In this document: one piece after another, positions 44,519 to 52,678 of the stretch | Layout of the letters: every line of letters starts with the position of its first letter | How positions within the stretch are numbered: the stretch's first letter is position 1 | The notes under the pieces: model-generated | Told to the model about the DNA's origin: nothing | What the model saw: the letters and a program-made list of their open reading frames with translations, nothing else | Databases searched by the model: none | Assembly (NCBI GenBank): GCA_963707075.1 | Contig: CAVPOX010000001.1 | Location: forward strand, 248,001-312,000 | DNA from: CAXMQZ01 sp963707075 | GTDB taxonomy: Bacteria > Acidobacteriota > Thermoanaerobaculia > Multivoradales > JAHEKO01 | Direction of reading: 5' to 3' | Length of the DNA: 64,000 nucleotides | Translations under genes and position numbers: made by a program

Positions 44519-45318
44519 CAGTCGAACTCCGGCTCTCGATTGGCCATAAAGGCCTCATAGGCTTCGCGGAAGTTGGGGTCTTCCATACAGGCGGCCTGGA
44601 TCTCGGTCTCGGCAGCCAGAGCAGACTCGAGATCCATCGAGGCTTCGCGATAGAGCATCATCTTGGTGACCTCCAGGCCGAAGGAAGGGCCTCTTGCCAG
44701 CCTTTCGGCCCATCCTCGAGCTGCTCCCGGCAGCTCGCTCGACGGAACGACGTGGTTGTAGAGTCCTATGCGACAAGCCTCCTGGGCGTCGATGAACTCA
44801 CCGATCATGAGTAACTCCATCGCTCGGCCCATTCCCACGATCCTGGGAAGCAACCAGGATGCGCCCATATCGGCGCCCGAAAGCCCTACTCGGGTGAACA
44901 GGTAGGCGATCCGGGCTTCCTCGGCTGCGATACGGATGTCGCAAGCGGCCGCGATCACAGCTCCGGCGCCGGCCACCGTGCCGTTCAGGGCGCCAACGAT
45001 CGGTCGGCGACACTTGAGCATGGCCAGGACCAGGTTGCCCGTGTGCCGGGTGAACTCCAGCAAGCCGCGATAGTCGCGGGAGAAGAGCTCCCCTATGATG
45101 TCCTCGACATCGCCTCCGGAGCAGAAAGCGCGGCCGGAGCCGGTCAACAGGACCGCCCGTACACCGGGCTCCTTATCGAGGGCTTGAAAGGTCTCGCGCA
45201 ACTCCCGGTAAACCTCGAAGGTGAGCGCATTGAGACGCTCGGGGCGGTCGAGAGTCAGGGTGGCGACTCCCGAGTCGGCATCGAAGTCGTAGAGAAAACT
45301 CTCGGGCTCGATGGGCAT
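44518..45318 (-). CDS. enoyl-CoA hydratase/isomerase
   Basis: 266 residues, crotonase fold. Oxyanion-hole segments LLTGSGRAFCSGGDVEDI and NGTVAGAGAVIAAACDIRIA are present. The usual catalytic Glu region reads FTRVGLSGADMGASWLLPR, a paa-type arrangement. AGGAG lies upstream of the ATG. It hydrates or isomerises the unsaturated CoA ester in the pathway. The RidA gene is 9 nt upstream on the same strand. Confidence 0.9.
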   Translation of the reverse strand: MPIEPESFLYDFDADSGVATLTLDRPERLNALTFEVYRELRETFQALDKEPGVRAVLLTGSGRAFCSGGDVEDIIGELFSRDYRGLLEFTRHTGNLVLAMLKCRRPIVGALNGTVAGAGAVIAAACDIRIAAEEARIAYLFTRVGLSGADMGASWLLPRIVGMGRAMELLMIGEFIDAQEACRIGLYNHVVPSSELPGAARGWAERLARGPSFGLEVTKMMLYREASMDLESALAAETEIQAACMEDPNFREAYEAFMANREPEFD

Positions 45319-45327
45319 GGCACTCTC

Positions 45328-45723
45328 CTAGACGATCGCGGCGGTGCCTTCAATCTCGACCATGGCACCCGGCTCGAGCAGGGCGCGGACCTCGACCAGG
45401 GCCATCGCCGGATAGTGCATTCCCATGACACGCCGGTAGGCGCGGCCGAGTCCCGCGAGATCCGCCTGGTAGAGCTCCTTGTCCGTGACATAGACGGTCA
45501 GACGGGCAACATCCTCAGGCTTGCCGCCCGCCTCGGTCACCACTGCCATCACATTGGTCAAGGCGAGCTCGAACTGCTCGACAAAATCGTGCGAGACAAT
45601 CTGCTTCTCCCTGTTCCAGCCGATCTGACCAGCCACGAAGAGGATTCGTGCCCCAGCCGGGGCCAGCACGCCGTTGGAATAGCCGCTAGGGGCACCGAGC
45701 TCCGCCGGATTGATCAGCTTCAT
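45328..45723 (-). CDS. RidA-family enamine/imine deaminase
   Basis: 131 residues, the usual size of YjgF/YER057c/UK114 proteins. Conserved pieces are SNGVLAPAGARILFVAGQIGW, the LTNVMAVVTEAGGKPEDVARLTVYVTD helix-strand, and the end VRALLEPGAMVEIEGTAAIV with Glu. An Arg that binds the substrate carboxylate in RidA aligns with VRALLEP. Such proteins hydrolyse enamines and imines to ketones and ammonia. It overlaps the creatininase gene by 4 nt, so it is probably a dedicated pathway step. Confidence 0.88.
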   Translation of the reverse strand: MKLINPAELGAPSGYSNGVLAPAGARILFVAGQIGWNREKQIVSHDFVEQFELALTNVMAVVTEAGGKPEDVARLTVYVTDKELYQADLAGLGRAYRRVMGMHYPAMALVEVRALLEPGAMVEIEGTAAIV

Positions 45724-46505
45724 GCTCGCTCCACGACGGGTGACATTTTCTCCATGCCCAGCTCCCTCAGCGCTGATTCGGCAAGAATCTCACCCAGGAT
45801 CTGAATCGTCTTGTGGCCTTCCTCGGCGCTGCCCGCACCCGGATCGCCGAAGTAGGCTCGAGGCCCTCCGGCATCCTCGAAGTTGGAGTGTCCAGCCAGG
45901 ATGGCCTCCGAGAGAGACTTTTGGTTGGCGGAAAGTCCTCGCTGAATCTCCTGGCGCACCATTGCGGAATTCGCTGCCAGTACGATCGACGTCTCGAACT
46001 GACCGGCATGGCACGAGCCGCTCTTGAACTCCTCCGTCAGCCGCGAGCCCCAGGGCCGCTGGGTGAGATCGGGAAAGGCCACCTTGACTCTTCCCCGGGC
46101 ACGGACGGCATTGATGGCCGCGTGCAGAGAGCTCAGGTGCGCCGGATCGAGATGAGCGTTGGCGATGGCGAGGATCGGCGCACCCCACCGGGTCAGGCTC
46201 GAAGCGATATCGAAGATGAGCCTTACGACGGTCTCGGACTCGATCGAGATGGTTCCCGGGAACCGCTCAGCGAAATGTGCCGCAGAATAGTCCAGAGCCG
46301 GGAGAATCACCGGTACGAGCCCCGCCTCTTCCAGTCTGCTGGCTGCAGCGCACGCCATGGCATCGGAAATGAGGCCGTCGGTGATCAGGGGGAGATGTGG
46401 GCCGTGAGCCTCCACTGCTCCTACTGGCAGGATCGCCACCACTGTCGAGATATCGAGAGCCGCCACCTCGGTCCAGGTCATCTCACGAAGTCTGAGCGCG
46501 GGCAT
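45720..46505 (-). CDS. creatininase-family metal-dependent hydrolase
   Basis: 261 residues from ATG 46505; ATG 46523 is an alternative and neither has a ribosome site. Motifs VGAVEAHGPHLPLITD (metal Glu, His, Asp), ANAHLDPAHL and GSCHAGQFETSIVL (His and Glu) match creatininase-type amidohydrolases. The family hydrolyses cyclic amides and formamides in several pathways. In this operon it may open a ring or remove nitrogen, but the substrate is unknown. It is divergent from the SDR gene. Confidence 0.87.
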   Translation of the reverse strand: MPALRLREMTWTEVAALDISTVVAILPVGAVEAHGPHLPLITDGLISDAMACAAASRLEEAGLVPVILPALDYSAAHFAERFPGTISIESETVVRLIFDIASSLTRWGAPILAIANAHLDPAHLSSLHAAINAVRARGRVKVAFPDLTQRPWGSRLTEEFKSGSCHAGQFETSIVLAANSAMVRQEIQRGLSANQKSLSEAILAGHSNFEDAGGPRAYFGDPGAGSAEEGHKTIQILGEILAESALRELGMEKMSPVVERA

Positions 46506-46571
46506 GCGGCGGCAGAATAACATGCAGTCGATGTCTTGACAGCGTGTGGCGCGCGTCTCTAGGGTTGCGGT

Positions 46572-47348
46572 ATGGCATTGAAAGATCGCGCAGCGGTGGT
46601 CACCGGTGGGGGGCGTGGAATAGGACAGGCAATTGTCAGCTCCCTCGCCGGCAACGGTGCAGCCGTGGTGGTGAGCGCCCGATCGGCGGAACAGATCGAG
46701 TCTGTGGCAGATGTGCTGAGGGAAGCCGGCTGCGAGGCACATGCAGTCGTGTGCGACGTGACCGATCCGCAGCAGGTCGACGATCTCGCGCGTCGTGCCC
46801 GGGAGCTCGTCGGCCCGGTGCAAATTCTGATCAACAATGCGGGCGTCGCCTCCTCGGCACCGCTGAAATCCATCACCCTGGAGGAATGGAATCGCCTGCT
46901 CACCGTCAATGCCACGGGCCCTTTCCTCTGCACCCAGGCTTTCATGCCGGGAATGCTCGAGAGCGGCTGGGGTCGAGTGGTCAGTATCGCCTCGGTGGCC
47001 GGCAAGGTCGGGGCACCCTACATCGCTGCCTACGCGGCTTCGAAGCATGCGCTGGTGGGTTTCACCCGGGCGGTGGCCGCGGAAGTGGCGGACAAGGGGG
47101 TCACCGTCAATGCGATCTGCCCGGGTTATGTGGATACCCAGATGACCGATCAGTCGATTGCCAACATCGCTGGCAAGACGGGGTTGTCGGCTGAGCAAGC
47201 CCTTCAGCATTTGCGCTCGGCCAGTCCGCAGAATCGCCTGATCGAGCCAGTGGAAGTTGCCCATCTGGTCAACAGCTTGTGTGATCCGGCGGCGGGAGGC
47301 CTCACGGGCCAGGCCATTGTGCTCGATGGAGGGATGGTGCAGACATGA
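46572..47348 (+). CDS. short-chain dehydrogenase/reductase
   Basis: 258 residues. Cofactor loop TGGGRGIG (11-18), NNAG (88-91), catalytic Ser141, Tyr154 and Lys158. The end LTGQAIVLDGGMVQT is typical of the FabG/3-hydroxyacyl-CoA dehydrogenase group. Its position opposite the aromatic operon suggests it oxidises a 3-hydroxyacyl-CoA made by the hydratase. The stop overlaps the next gene (ATGA). Confidence 0.92.
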   Translation: MALKDRAAVVTGGGRGIGQAIVSSLAGNGAAVVVSARSAEQIESVADVLREAGCEAHAVVCDVTDPQQVDDLARRARELVGPVQILINNAGVASSAPLKSITLEEWNRLLTVNATGPFLCTQAFMPGMLESGWGRVVSIASVAGKVGAPYIAAYAASKHALVGFTRAVAAEVADKGVTVNAICPGYVDTQMTDQSIANIAGKTGLSAEQALQHLRSASPQNRLIEPVEVAHLVNSLCDPAAGGLTGQAIVLDGGMVQT

Positions 47349-48673
47349 TCGAGAGTGTGGTCAAGCGAAACGGCGAAGTCGTGCCGTTCGATCAGGAGAA
47401 GATCACCATCGCCATCTACAAGGCCGCGGCATCTGTTGGAGGGCACGATCGAGCGCTGTCGGAGGGGATCAGCGATGCGGTTATCGAGGCGCTGTCAGCG
47501 ACGTACTCCGCAGACGACCCCCCCACAGTCGAAGAGATTCAGGATGTCGTCGAGAGGGTGTTGATCAAGGCAGGGCATGCCAAGACTGCCAAGGCATTCA
47601 TTCTCTATCGCGCTGCGCGAGCGAAGATGCGATCTGAGAAGGAGGTTGCCAGGGTCGAGTATCTGCCTTACAAGGCGATGTACCAGGCCCTCGACTGGGC
47701 GGTCGAGCATGATTGCCATACCGTCTCCAGATTGAATCACATCATTCGCGACGGGCGCATGCCCTGGCTGATCGAGAAATCCGATGAGCGCTACGAATCC
47801 ATACTCGACGGCGCCGCCCAGGGGATCCTCGAGCGCCGCGACCAGCTGCGCTTCATCATCGTGGCAGGGCCGAGCAGCTCGGGCAAGACCACCACGACAC
47901 ACAAGATCATGCACCGGCTGGAAGCTTCGGGTGTGCATGTGATTCCGATGTCTCTCGACAACTACTTCTTCGACCTCGAGCTCCACCCGCAGGATGAGTT
48001 CGGGGACTACGATTTCGAGACGCCGGAGGCGATGGATTTGCCGTTGATCAACCAGCACCTGGCGGATCTCGACAGCGGTCGAGGAATCGAGATGCCGGTC
48101 TACGACTTCAAGACCGGGAAACGTACCGACAGGACCACCCACTTCGAGCCCGAGCCGGGGACATTGATCCTTCTGGACACACTCCACGGCCTCTACGGGG
48201 GATTGACCGCAAGCGTGCCCGACGAGCACAAGTTCCGGCTCTATATCGAGACCATAAGCCAGCTCAAGGACAACACCGGACGCTATACCCGATGGACGGA
48301 TATCCGTCTGCTCAGGAGGATGATTCGGGATGCCAATTTTCGAGCCTACTCACCCGAGAGGACACTTCTGCATTGGCATTACGTCCGGCGCAGCGAGCTC
48401 AAGCACATCATCCCCTACCAGGCCACTGCCGACTTTCAGGTCAACGGAGCCCTGGCCTATGAGCTGCCCTTTCTGAAGCTTCACCTGATGCACTACTTCG
48501 AGCCTTTTCTCGACGAATGGCGGGGTAACGACAAGCGCCTGGACGGCTATATCCGGGCACGTCGCATTTTCGATCTGCTTGCATCGATCGAAGATGTCGA
48601 CGACGATTCGATGGTGCCGGACACTTCCTTGCTGCGGGAGTTTATCGGTGGCGGCGCCTACGACATTCACTAA
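47345..48673 (+). CDS. ATP-cone domain fused to uridine kinase-like P-loop domain
   Basis: 442 residues. The N-terminal 90 residues (VVKRNGEVVPFDQEKITIAI, then EEIQDVVERVLIKAGHAKTAKAFILYR) form an ATP-cone, the nucleotide-sensing domain of ribonucleotide reductases and NrdR. The C-terminal part has Walker A GPSSSGKTT (175-183), a DNYFFD substrate segment and ILLDTLHGLYGG, as in phosphoribulokinase/uridine kinases. A nucleoside or sugar kinase with ATP-sensing is suggested; the substrate is unknown. It is translationally coupled to the SDR gene. Confidence 0.85.
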   Translation: MIESVVKRNGEVVPFDQEKITIAIYKAAASVGGHDRALSEGISDAVIEALSATYSADDPPTVEEIQDVVERVLIKAGHAKTAKAFILYRAARAKMRSEKEVARVEYLPYKAMYQALDWAVEHDCHTVSRLNHIIRDGRMPWLIEKSDERYESILDGAAQGILERRDQLRFIIVAGPSSSGKTTTTHKIMHRLEASGVHVIPMSLDNYFFDLELHPQDEFGDYDFETPEAMDLPLINQHLADLDSGRGIEMPVYDFKTGKRTDRTTHFEPEPGTLILLDTLHGLYGGLTASVPDEHKFRLYIETISQLKDNTGRYTRWTDIRLLRRMIRDANFRAYSPERTLLHWHYVRRSELKHIIPYQATADFQVNGALAYELPFLKLHLMHYFEPFLDEWRGNDKRLDGYIRARRIFDLLASIEDVDDDSMVPDTSLLREFIGGGAYDIH

Positions 48674-48710
48674 AAAGAGCCGGCCGGGAATCGACTAGTC
48701 CCGGCCGGCT
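48672..48710. terminator. bidirectional terminator hairpin
   Basis: A 12-bp G+C-rich stem (48678-48689 with 48699-48710) has a 9-nt loop between the convergent ATP-cone and fasciclin genes. Five A at 48672-48676 give a U-tract in the minus-strand RNA, so it should end the fasciclin transcript. The plus side has only a short T stretch. Confidence 0.75.
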
Positions 48711-48823
48711 TGCTTCCCCGATAGTGGTGGTGAGATGGAAGAGGGGGGTCCATGTCCACCAGGGGTAGGAGGCGCTCTACTCGTTGAAACGCGCGGTGCC
48801 TCCAGATGGGGGAAGGTGTATCG

Positions 48824-49336
48824 TTAGCCCTTCTGACCGGGCAGGATGACGTGATCGATGACGTGGATCACGCCGTTGCTGGCTGAGATGTCAGCCTGCA
48901 CTACCTCGGCATTGTTGACGAAGACCTTGCCGTCCTCGACCTTGAAGGTGATCTCCTCTCCCTGCAAGCTGGCTGTGCCGCTGCTCGAAGTGACGTCGCT
49001 GGCGGTCAGCTTGCCGGGAACCACGTGGTAGGTGAGGATGGCAATCAACTGATCTTTGTTCTCGGGCTTGAGGAGATTGTCGACGGTTCCCTCTGGGAGG
49101 CGAGCGAATGCCTCGTCGGTGGGCGCGAAAACGGTAAGCGGGCCGTCAGCCTTGAGAGCGTCGACGAGATCAGCGGCCTGGACAGCGGCAACCAAAGTGT
49201 TGAATGAGCCTGCAGCAACAGCAGTGTCGACAATGTCCTGCTTCTTGCCGTAGCTGCCCGCGGTCAATGGAGCGACCAGCAGGACAGCGGTTGCGACGAC
49301 GGCCAGGGTGGTCAGTGTGGATTTCGTGGTCTTCAT
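48824..49336 (-). CDS. exported fasciclin-domain protein
   Basis: 170 residues with a signal peptide ending APLTAGSYG. One FAS1 domain: LVAAVQAADLVDALKADGP, LTVFAPTDEAFARLP, ILTYHVVPGKL and the final ISASNGVIHVIDHVILP. FAS1 proteins act in adhesion or matrix contact. AAGGAG lies 6 nt before the ATG and a near-consensus promoter lies 42 nt upstream, suggesting high expression. Confidence 0.95.
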   Translation of the reverse strand: MKTTKSTLTTLAVVATAVLLVAPLTAGSYGKKQDIVDTAVAAGSFNTLVAAVQAADLVDALKADGPLTVFAPTDEAFARLPEGTVDNLLKPENKDQLIAILTYHVVPGKLTASDVTSSSGTASLQGEEITFKVEDGKVFVNNAEVVQADISASNGVIHVIDHVILPGQKG

Positions 49337-49377
49337 TGCGTTCTCCTTATAACGTTCAAATCGTTCTTATTTCGGAG

Positions 49378-49406
49378 AATATAGGCGACAGGAATCGATT
49401 TGTCAA
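49378..49406 (-). promoter_or_regulatory. near-consensus sigma-70 promoter for the fasciclin gene
   Basis: On the minus strand TTGACA (49406-49401) and TATATT (49383-49378) are separated by exactly 17 nt. The expected start near 49371 leaves a 35-nt leader with AAGGAG at 49348-49343. The region up to 49450 is A+T-rich compared with its surroundings. Confidence 0.85.
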
Positions 49407-49597
49407 GTGTTTGTTATCTGAAGTCGTAAGATATTTATAAAAAAGATTTTAACGACACTGAGGTGAAGGCGTGAGCCGAATCTTCATGAAACTAAAAACG
49501 TTCAATACGAACTTCTGGCAGGAATCAGTGCCCGAGGTCGCGTAGGCTCGGGCGCGGTGACCCGACCCTGGAAGAATCCGCTCGTTTGCCGGGTGGC

Positions 49598-51076
49598 CTA
49601 GAGGATGGGTGCGAGCAAGCGGGATACCTGCACGCCGAAATGCCAAAGCCAGGATTTGTCTTTGAAGGAAGCCGGATCGATCGGAGCGCACTGTTCGAAG
49701 TCGTTCAAAAACATGGCTTCGACCTCGCGGTTGAAATCTTCATCGACGATCAAGGCCGAGACCTCGAAGTTCAACCGGAAAGAGCGATTGTCGAAGTTGT
49801 GGGTGCCAATCACAGATGTCATGTCATCGACGAGCATGACCTTTTGGTGCATGAATCCCGGACCCCACTCGCAGAAGTTCACTCTGGATTCCTCCAGCAG
49901 CTGCATGAAGTAATAGCCAGCCATCTGCACCGGCTTGCTATCCCCCTTGGCCGGGACGAGAACCCGAACGTCGACTCCCCGCAGAGTGGCCAGCATCATC
50001 GCTTTGACGATCGCATCGTCGGGAACGAAGTAGGGGGCGGTGATCCAGATTCGATGTTTGGCCGCGTTGAGAGCATGGACAAAGAACATTCCCGCCGTCT
50101 CGAGCGGGTCTGCAGGCCCGGTTGCCATGAGCATGGCCTCGACCTCGGAATCCGGGACGGGCTTGGGTGCCCAGTCCAGATCCAGCAACTCACGTTGTGC
50201 CCAATACCAGTCGGAGACGATGACGGTCTGCGCTTGCAGGGCGACGGGTCCGTCGAGACGGACGTGGGTGTCGCGCCAGGGGCTGAACTTCGGGTCCAGT
50301 CCCAGGTACTCGTCACCGACGTTGTGGCCCCCGATCCAGGCCGTTTTCCCGTCGACGACTACTATTTTCCGGTGGTTGCGGAAGTTCAGCTGGAACCTGT
50401 TGCCAGCGCCTTGAGTCGTGTTGAAGGCCGAGACCTTCACGCCGGCCTCTGCGAGCTCGTTCTTGTAGCTATTGGTCAGACCAGAGCTCCCGATTTCGTC
50501 GTAGAGAAAGACCACGTCTACGCCGGCACCCGCCCTTTCGAGCATCGCCGCTTTCAGACGCCGCCCCAACCCGTCGTCATGGACGATGTAGAACTGCACC
50601 AGCACGTAGTCCTGGGCCTGCCCGATACCTTCGATGATGCTGTCGAAGGTCGCCTCACCATCGACCAGTAGCTCGGCCTTGTTGCCGATGGTCAGACGAG
50701 CACGGGAGAGTCCCTTGATCGCATCGTAGTTGGGATTTGGCGTCTCGAATTCGAAGATCGAGGAGTCCAGGTTGGAGCGGATCTCATCGACCAGTCTGTC
50801 GATCTCTGTCTGGTTTTCCCTGCGTGCCTCGAGATAGCCCTCGAACTTGCCGCGACCGAACATCCAGTAGGCAGGTACCGCAACGACCGGTATCCCGACC
50901 AGGCCGAGGGACCAGGCGATCGCTCCCTGGGCGGTCCGGGGTGTCATTACCGCATCGACGGCGGAGCTGATGCCGAGAACTCTGAAGACGATGATCGTCC
51001 AGGCGAGAAACCTGCGCCACCGTTTCGGCTTCGCTTAGATGGGCTGAAGGGTCGGATTGGAATCGGGTTGGCTCAT
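49598..51076 (-). CDS. cls: cardiolipin synthase, N-terminus interrupted by an in-frame TAA
   Basis: The catalytic part is intact: two phospholipase D motifs, HRKIVVVDG and HQKVMLVDD, each followed by GxHN, as in enzymes that join two phosphatidylglycerols. From ATG 50947 the protein has 449 residues but lacks most of the first membrane segment. The same frame upstream encodes family-like sequence (KRWRRFLAWTIIVFRVLG, then SAVDAV), with no ATG, GTG or TTG until a TAA at 51037-51035. Directly before that TAA the frame holds MSQPDSNPTLQPI from ATG 51076. Either the TAA is a mutation, a sequence error or a decoded stop, or translation restarts at 50947. Confidence 0.8.
51035..51037 (-). other. 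in-frame TAA within the cardiolipin synthase N-terminus
   Basis: This stop codon is the only break in the frame running from ATG 51076 to the gene end at 49598. It separates 13 codons from a well-formed first membrane helix. Confidence 0.75.
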
Positions 51077-51292
51077 GGCAGAAGCTCTCCCCATTGACTG
51101 ACGGCGATGCCTTTGGTTCGCGGGGCCTGCCAGGTCGGCGTCATCATACCTCTTGGAGACTGAGCCCGATCCACTCAACGAAATGTTGCTATAGGGCTCC
51201 CTCGATGACCGATTCCTCGGGTTCAGGGATTCAAGGGGCCGAGGTCGATACAATTCAGACCGAGTCTGATTCATCAATCGGGAGGTTTCCAA

Positions 51293-51811
51293 ATGGCGAT
51301 CTGGACGCAACGCGTAGCGGCCCATCTTGTAGCACTAGTGATTCTGCTCGGAGCTTCGGCGGCTGTCGGACAGGCGCCTCCGACATGCTCGGATACGAGG
51401 TCGCACCAGTTCGATTTCTGGATCGGGGAGTGGGAGGTCTACTCAGGAGAGGCTCTGGCCGGCCACAACTCGATCGAGCCGATAGTCGACGGCTGCGTCC
51501 TGCAGGAGACCTGGCGAGGCTCGAGTGGCAGTGCCGGGACAAGCTTCAATTTCTTCAACCCTGAGAAGGGTAAGTGGCAGCAGTTCTGGGTCTGGAGGAA
51601 CGGTACGACCCTGGAGCTCGAGGGGGGCTACTCGGAAGGCAAGATGATTCTGCAAGGCGAGTCACGGGACCAGGAGGGCAAACCGATTCAGAATCGGATC
51701 ACCTGGCACGACAACGCAGATGGTTCAGTCCGGCAGCACTGGGAGATCTCACAGGACTCGGGGGAGACCTGGGCCACGGCTTTCGATGGTCTCTATCGCA
51801 AGAACGACTAG
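51293..51811 (+). CDS. exported DUF1579-like protein
   Basis: 172 residues with GGGAGG 7 nt before the ATG and a signal peptide ending AAVGQAPP. The domain opens with SHQFDFWIGEWEVYSG, and continues with VDGCVLQETWRGSSG and FNPEKGKWQQFWVW, typical of exported DUF1579/lipocalin-like proteins. Function unknown. Confidence 0.78.
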   Translation: MAIWTQRVAAHLVALVILLGASAAVGQAPPTCSDTRSHQFDFWIGEWEVYSGEALAGHNSIEPIVDGCVLQETWRGSSGSAGTSFNFFNPEKGKWQQFWVWRNGTTLELEGGYSEGKMILQGESRDQEGKPIQNRITWHDNADGSVRQHWEISQDSGETWATAFDGLYRKND

Positions 51812-51844
51812 ACGGGCTAGGACGGCGACCGGCGGTGTCGACGC

Positions 51845-52609
51845 TCAGCCGGTGAGTTTGCTGAAAATGCCCTTCAGTTTGGTCTCGTACGCCTCCTTGA
51901 CCGTCGACTCGAGAGATTCGAGAGGCCGCACGGGAATAAGATCCATACTCTCGGGTCCTTTCGTCAGCAGACAGCGCACCGCTCCACCGAGCATCTTGCT
52001 GATGGCTTCGTCCGCAGCTTCCTGATTCAGACCGAAAGAAACCGCGAGCTCACGCAGGGCCTCGATCTGGTACCAGAAATAGGTCGGGCCCATGGCGGTG
52101 ATTACCGCATAGGCCTCGAGGTGTTCCTCGGCGACCTCGGGCTGCTCTCCGAGCGGAGAAAAGAACGCCTTCAACTGATCCTTGGCCTCCGGATCGATTG
52201 CCTCGCCAAAGCAGATGGGGTTGTACCCGGCACCGATAGCGGAGGGGGCGTTGGGTATCATTCTTACCCACTGCTGCGTCCCGAGCGCTGCGGAGATTTC
52301 GCCGCCGACGAGCTTGGGCGCCAGGGACACGACGATCGTTTTCGGTCCCAGCTTTCCCGCCAGTGCTGTCAGTACAGCTGTCATTTGAGGGGGGTGAACT
52401 GCCAAGAAAACCAGATCGCTGTTGCCGATATCGTCCAGATTGGCCGCCTCGACCTGTGGCGCAACCTCGGTCAGCAATCTCAGAGCAGCATCATCCGGTT
52501 CGACAACACGAACGCTCGCTGGAGTTGTACCGGAGAGTTTCCAGCCCTCCAAGAGAATCCTGGCTACTCGCCCACCACCGATGAATGCAACCGAGTCCAC
52601 CTTCCCCAT
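51845..52609 (-). CDS. pyrroline-5-carboxylate reductase-like protein
   Basis: 254 residues with GGAGG 8 nt before the ATG. Rossmann N-terminus VAFIGGGRVARILLEGW, then DLVFLAVHPPQM, TIVVSLAPK and MIPNAPSAIGAGYN, which is the ProC core. The helical dimer domain includes ITAMGPTYFWYQIEAL and GAVRCLLTKG. It may make proline from pyrroline-5-carboxylate, but ProC usually has LRAGVTSPGGTT near the end and that is not present, so another imine substrate is possible. Confidence 0.75.
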   Translation of the reverse strand: MGKVDSVAFIGGGRVARILLEGWKLSGTTPASVRVVEPDDAALRLLTEVAPQVEAANLDDIGNSDLVFLAVHPPQMTAVLTALAGKLGPKTIVVSLAPKLVGGEISAALGTQQWVRMIPNAPSAIGAGYNPICFGEAIDPEAKDQLKAFFSPLGEQPEVAEEHLEAYAVITAMGPTYFWYQIEALRELAVSFGLNQEAADEAISKMLGGAVRCLLTKGPESMDLIPVRPLESLESTVKEAYETKLKGIFSKLTG

Positions 52610-52678
52610 CTTGATTTCCTCCTCTCCTGATCAGTGTTCCTCAGAGCATCGCCAAATAGCGACTCGGAGTGCTAGCGC

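Noticed and set aside
49530..49553. 7-bp stem with a 10-nt loop downstream of the cardiolipin synthase gene
   Set aside because: Stem is short, loop is long and the T-rich stretch is about 35 nt away.
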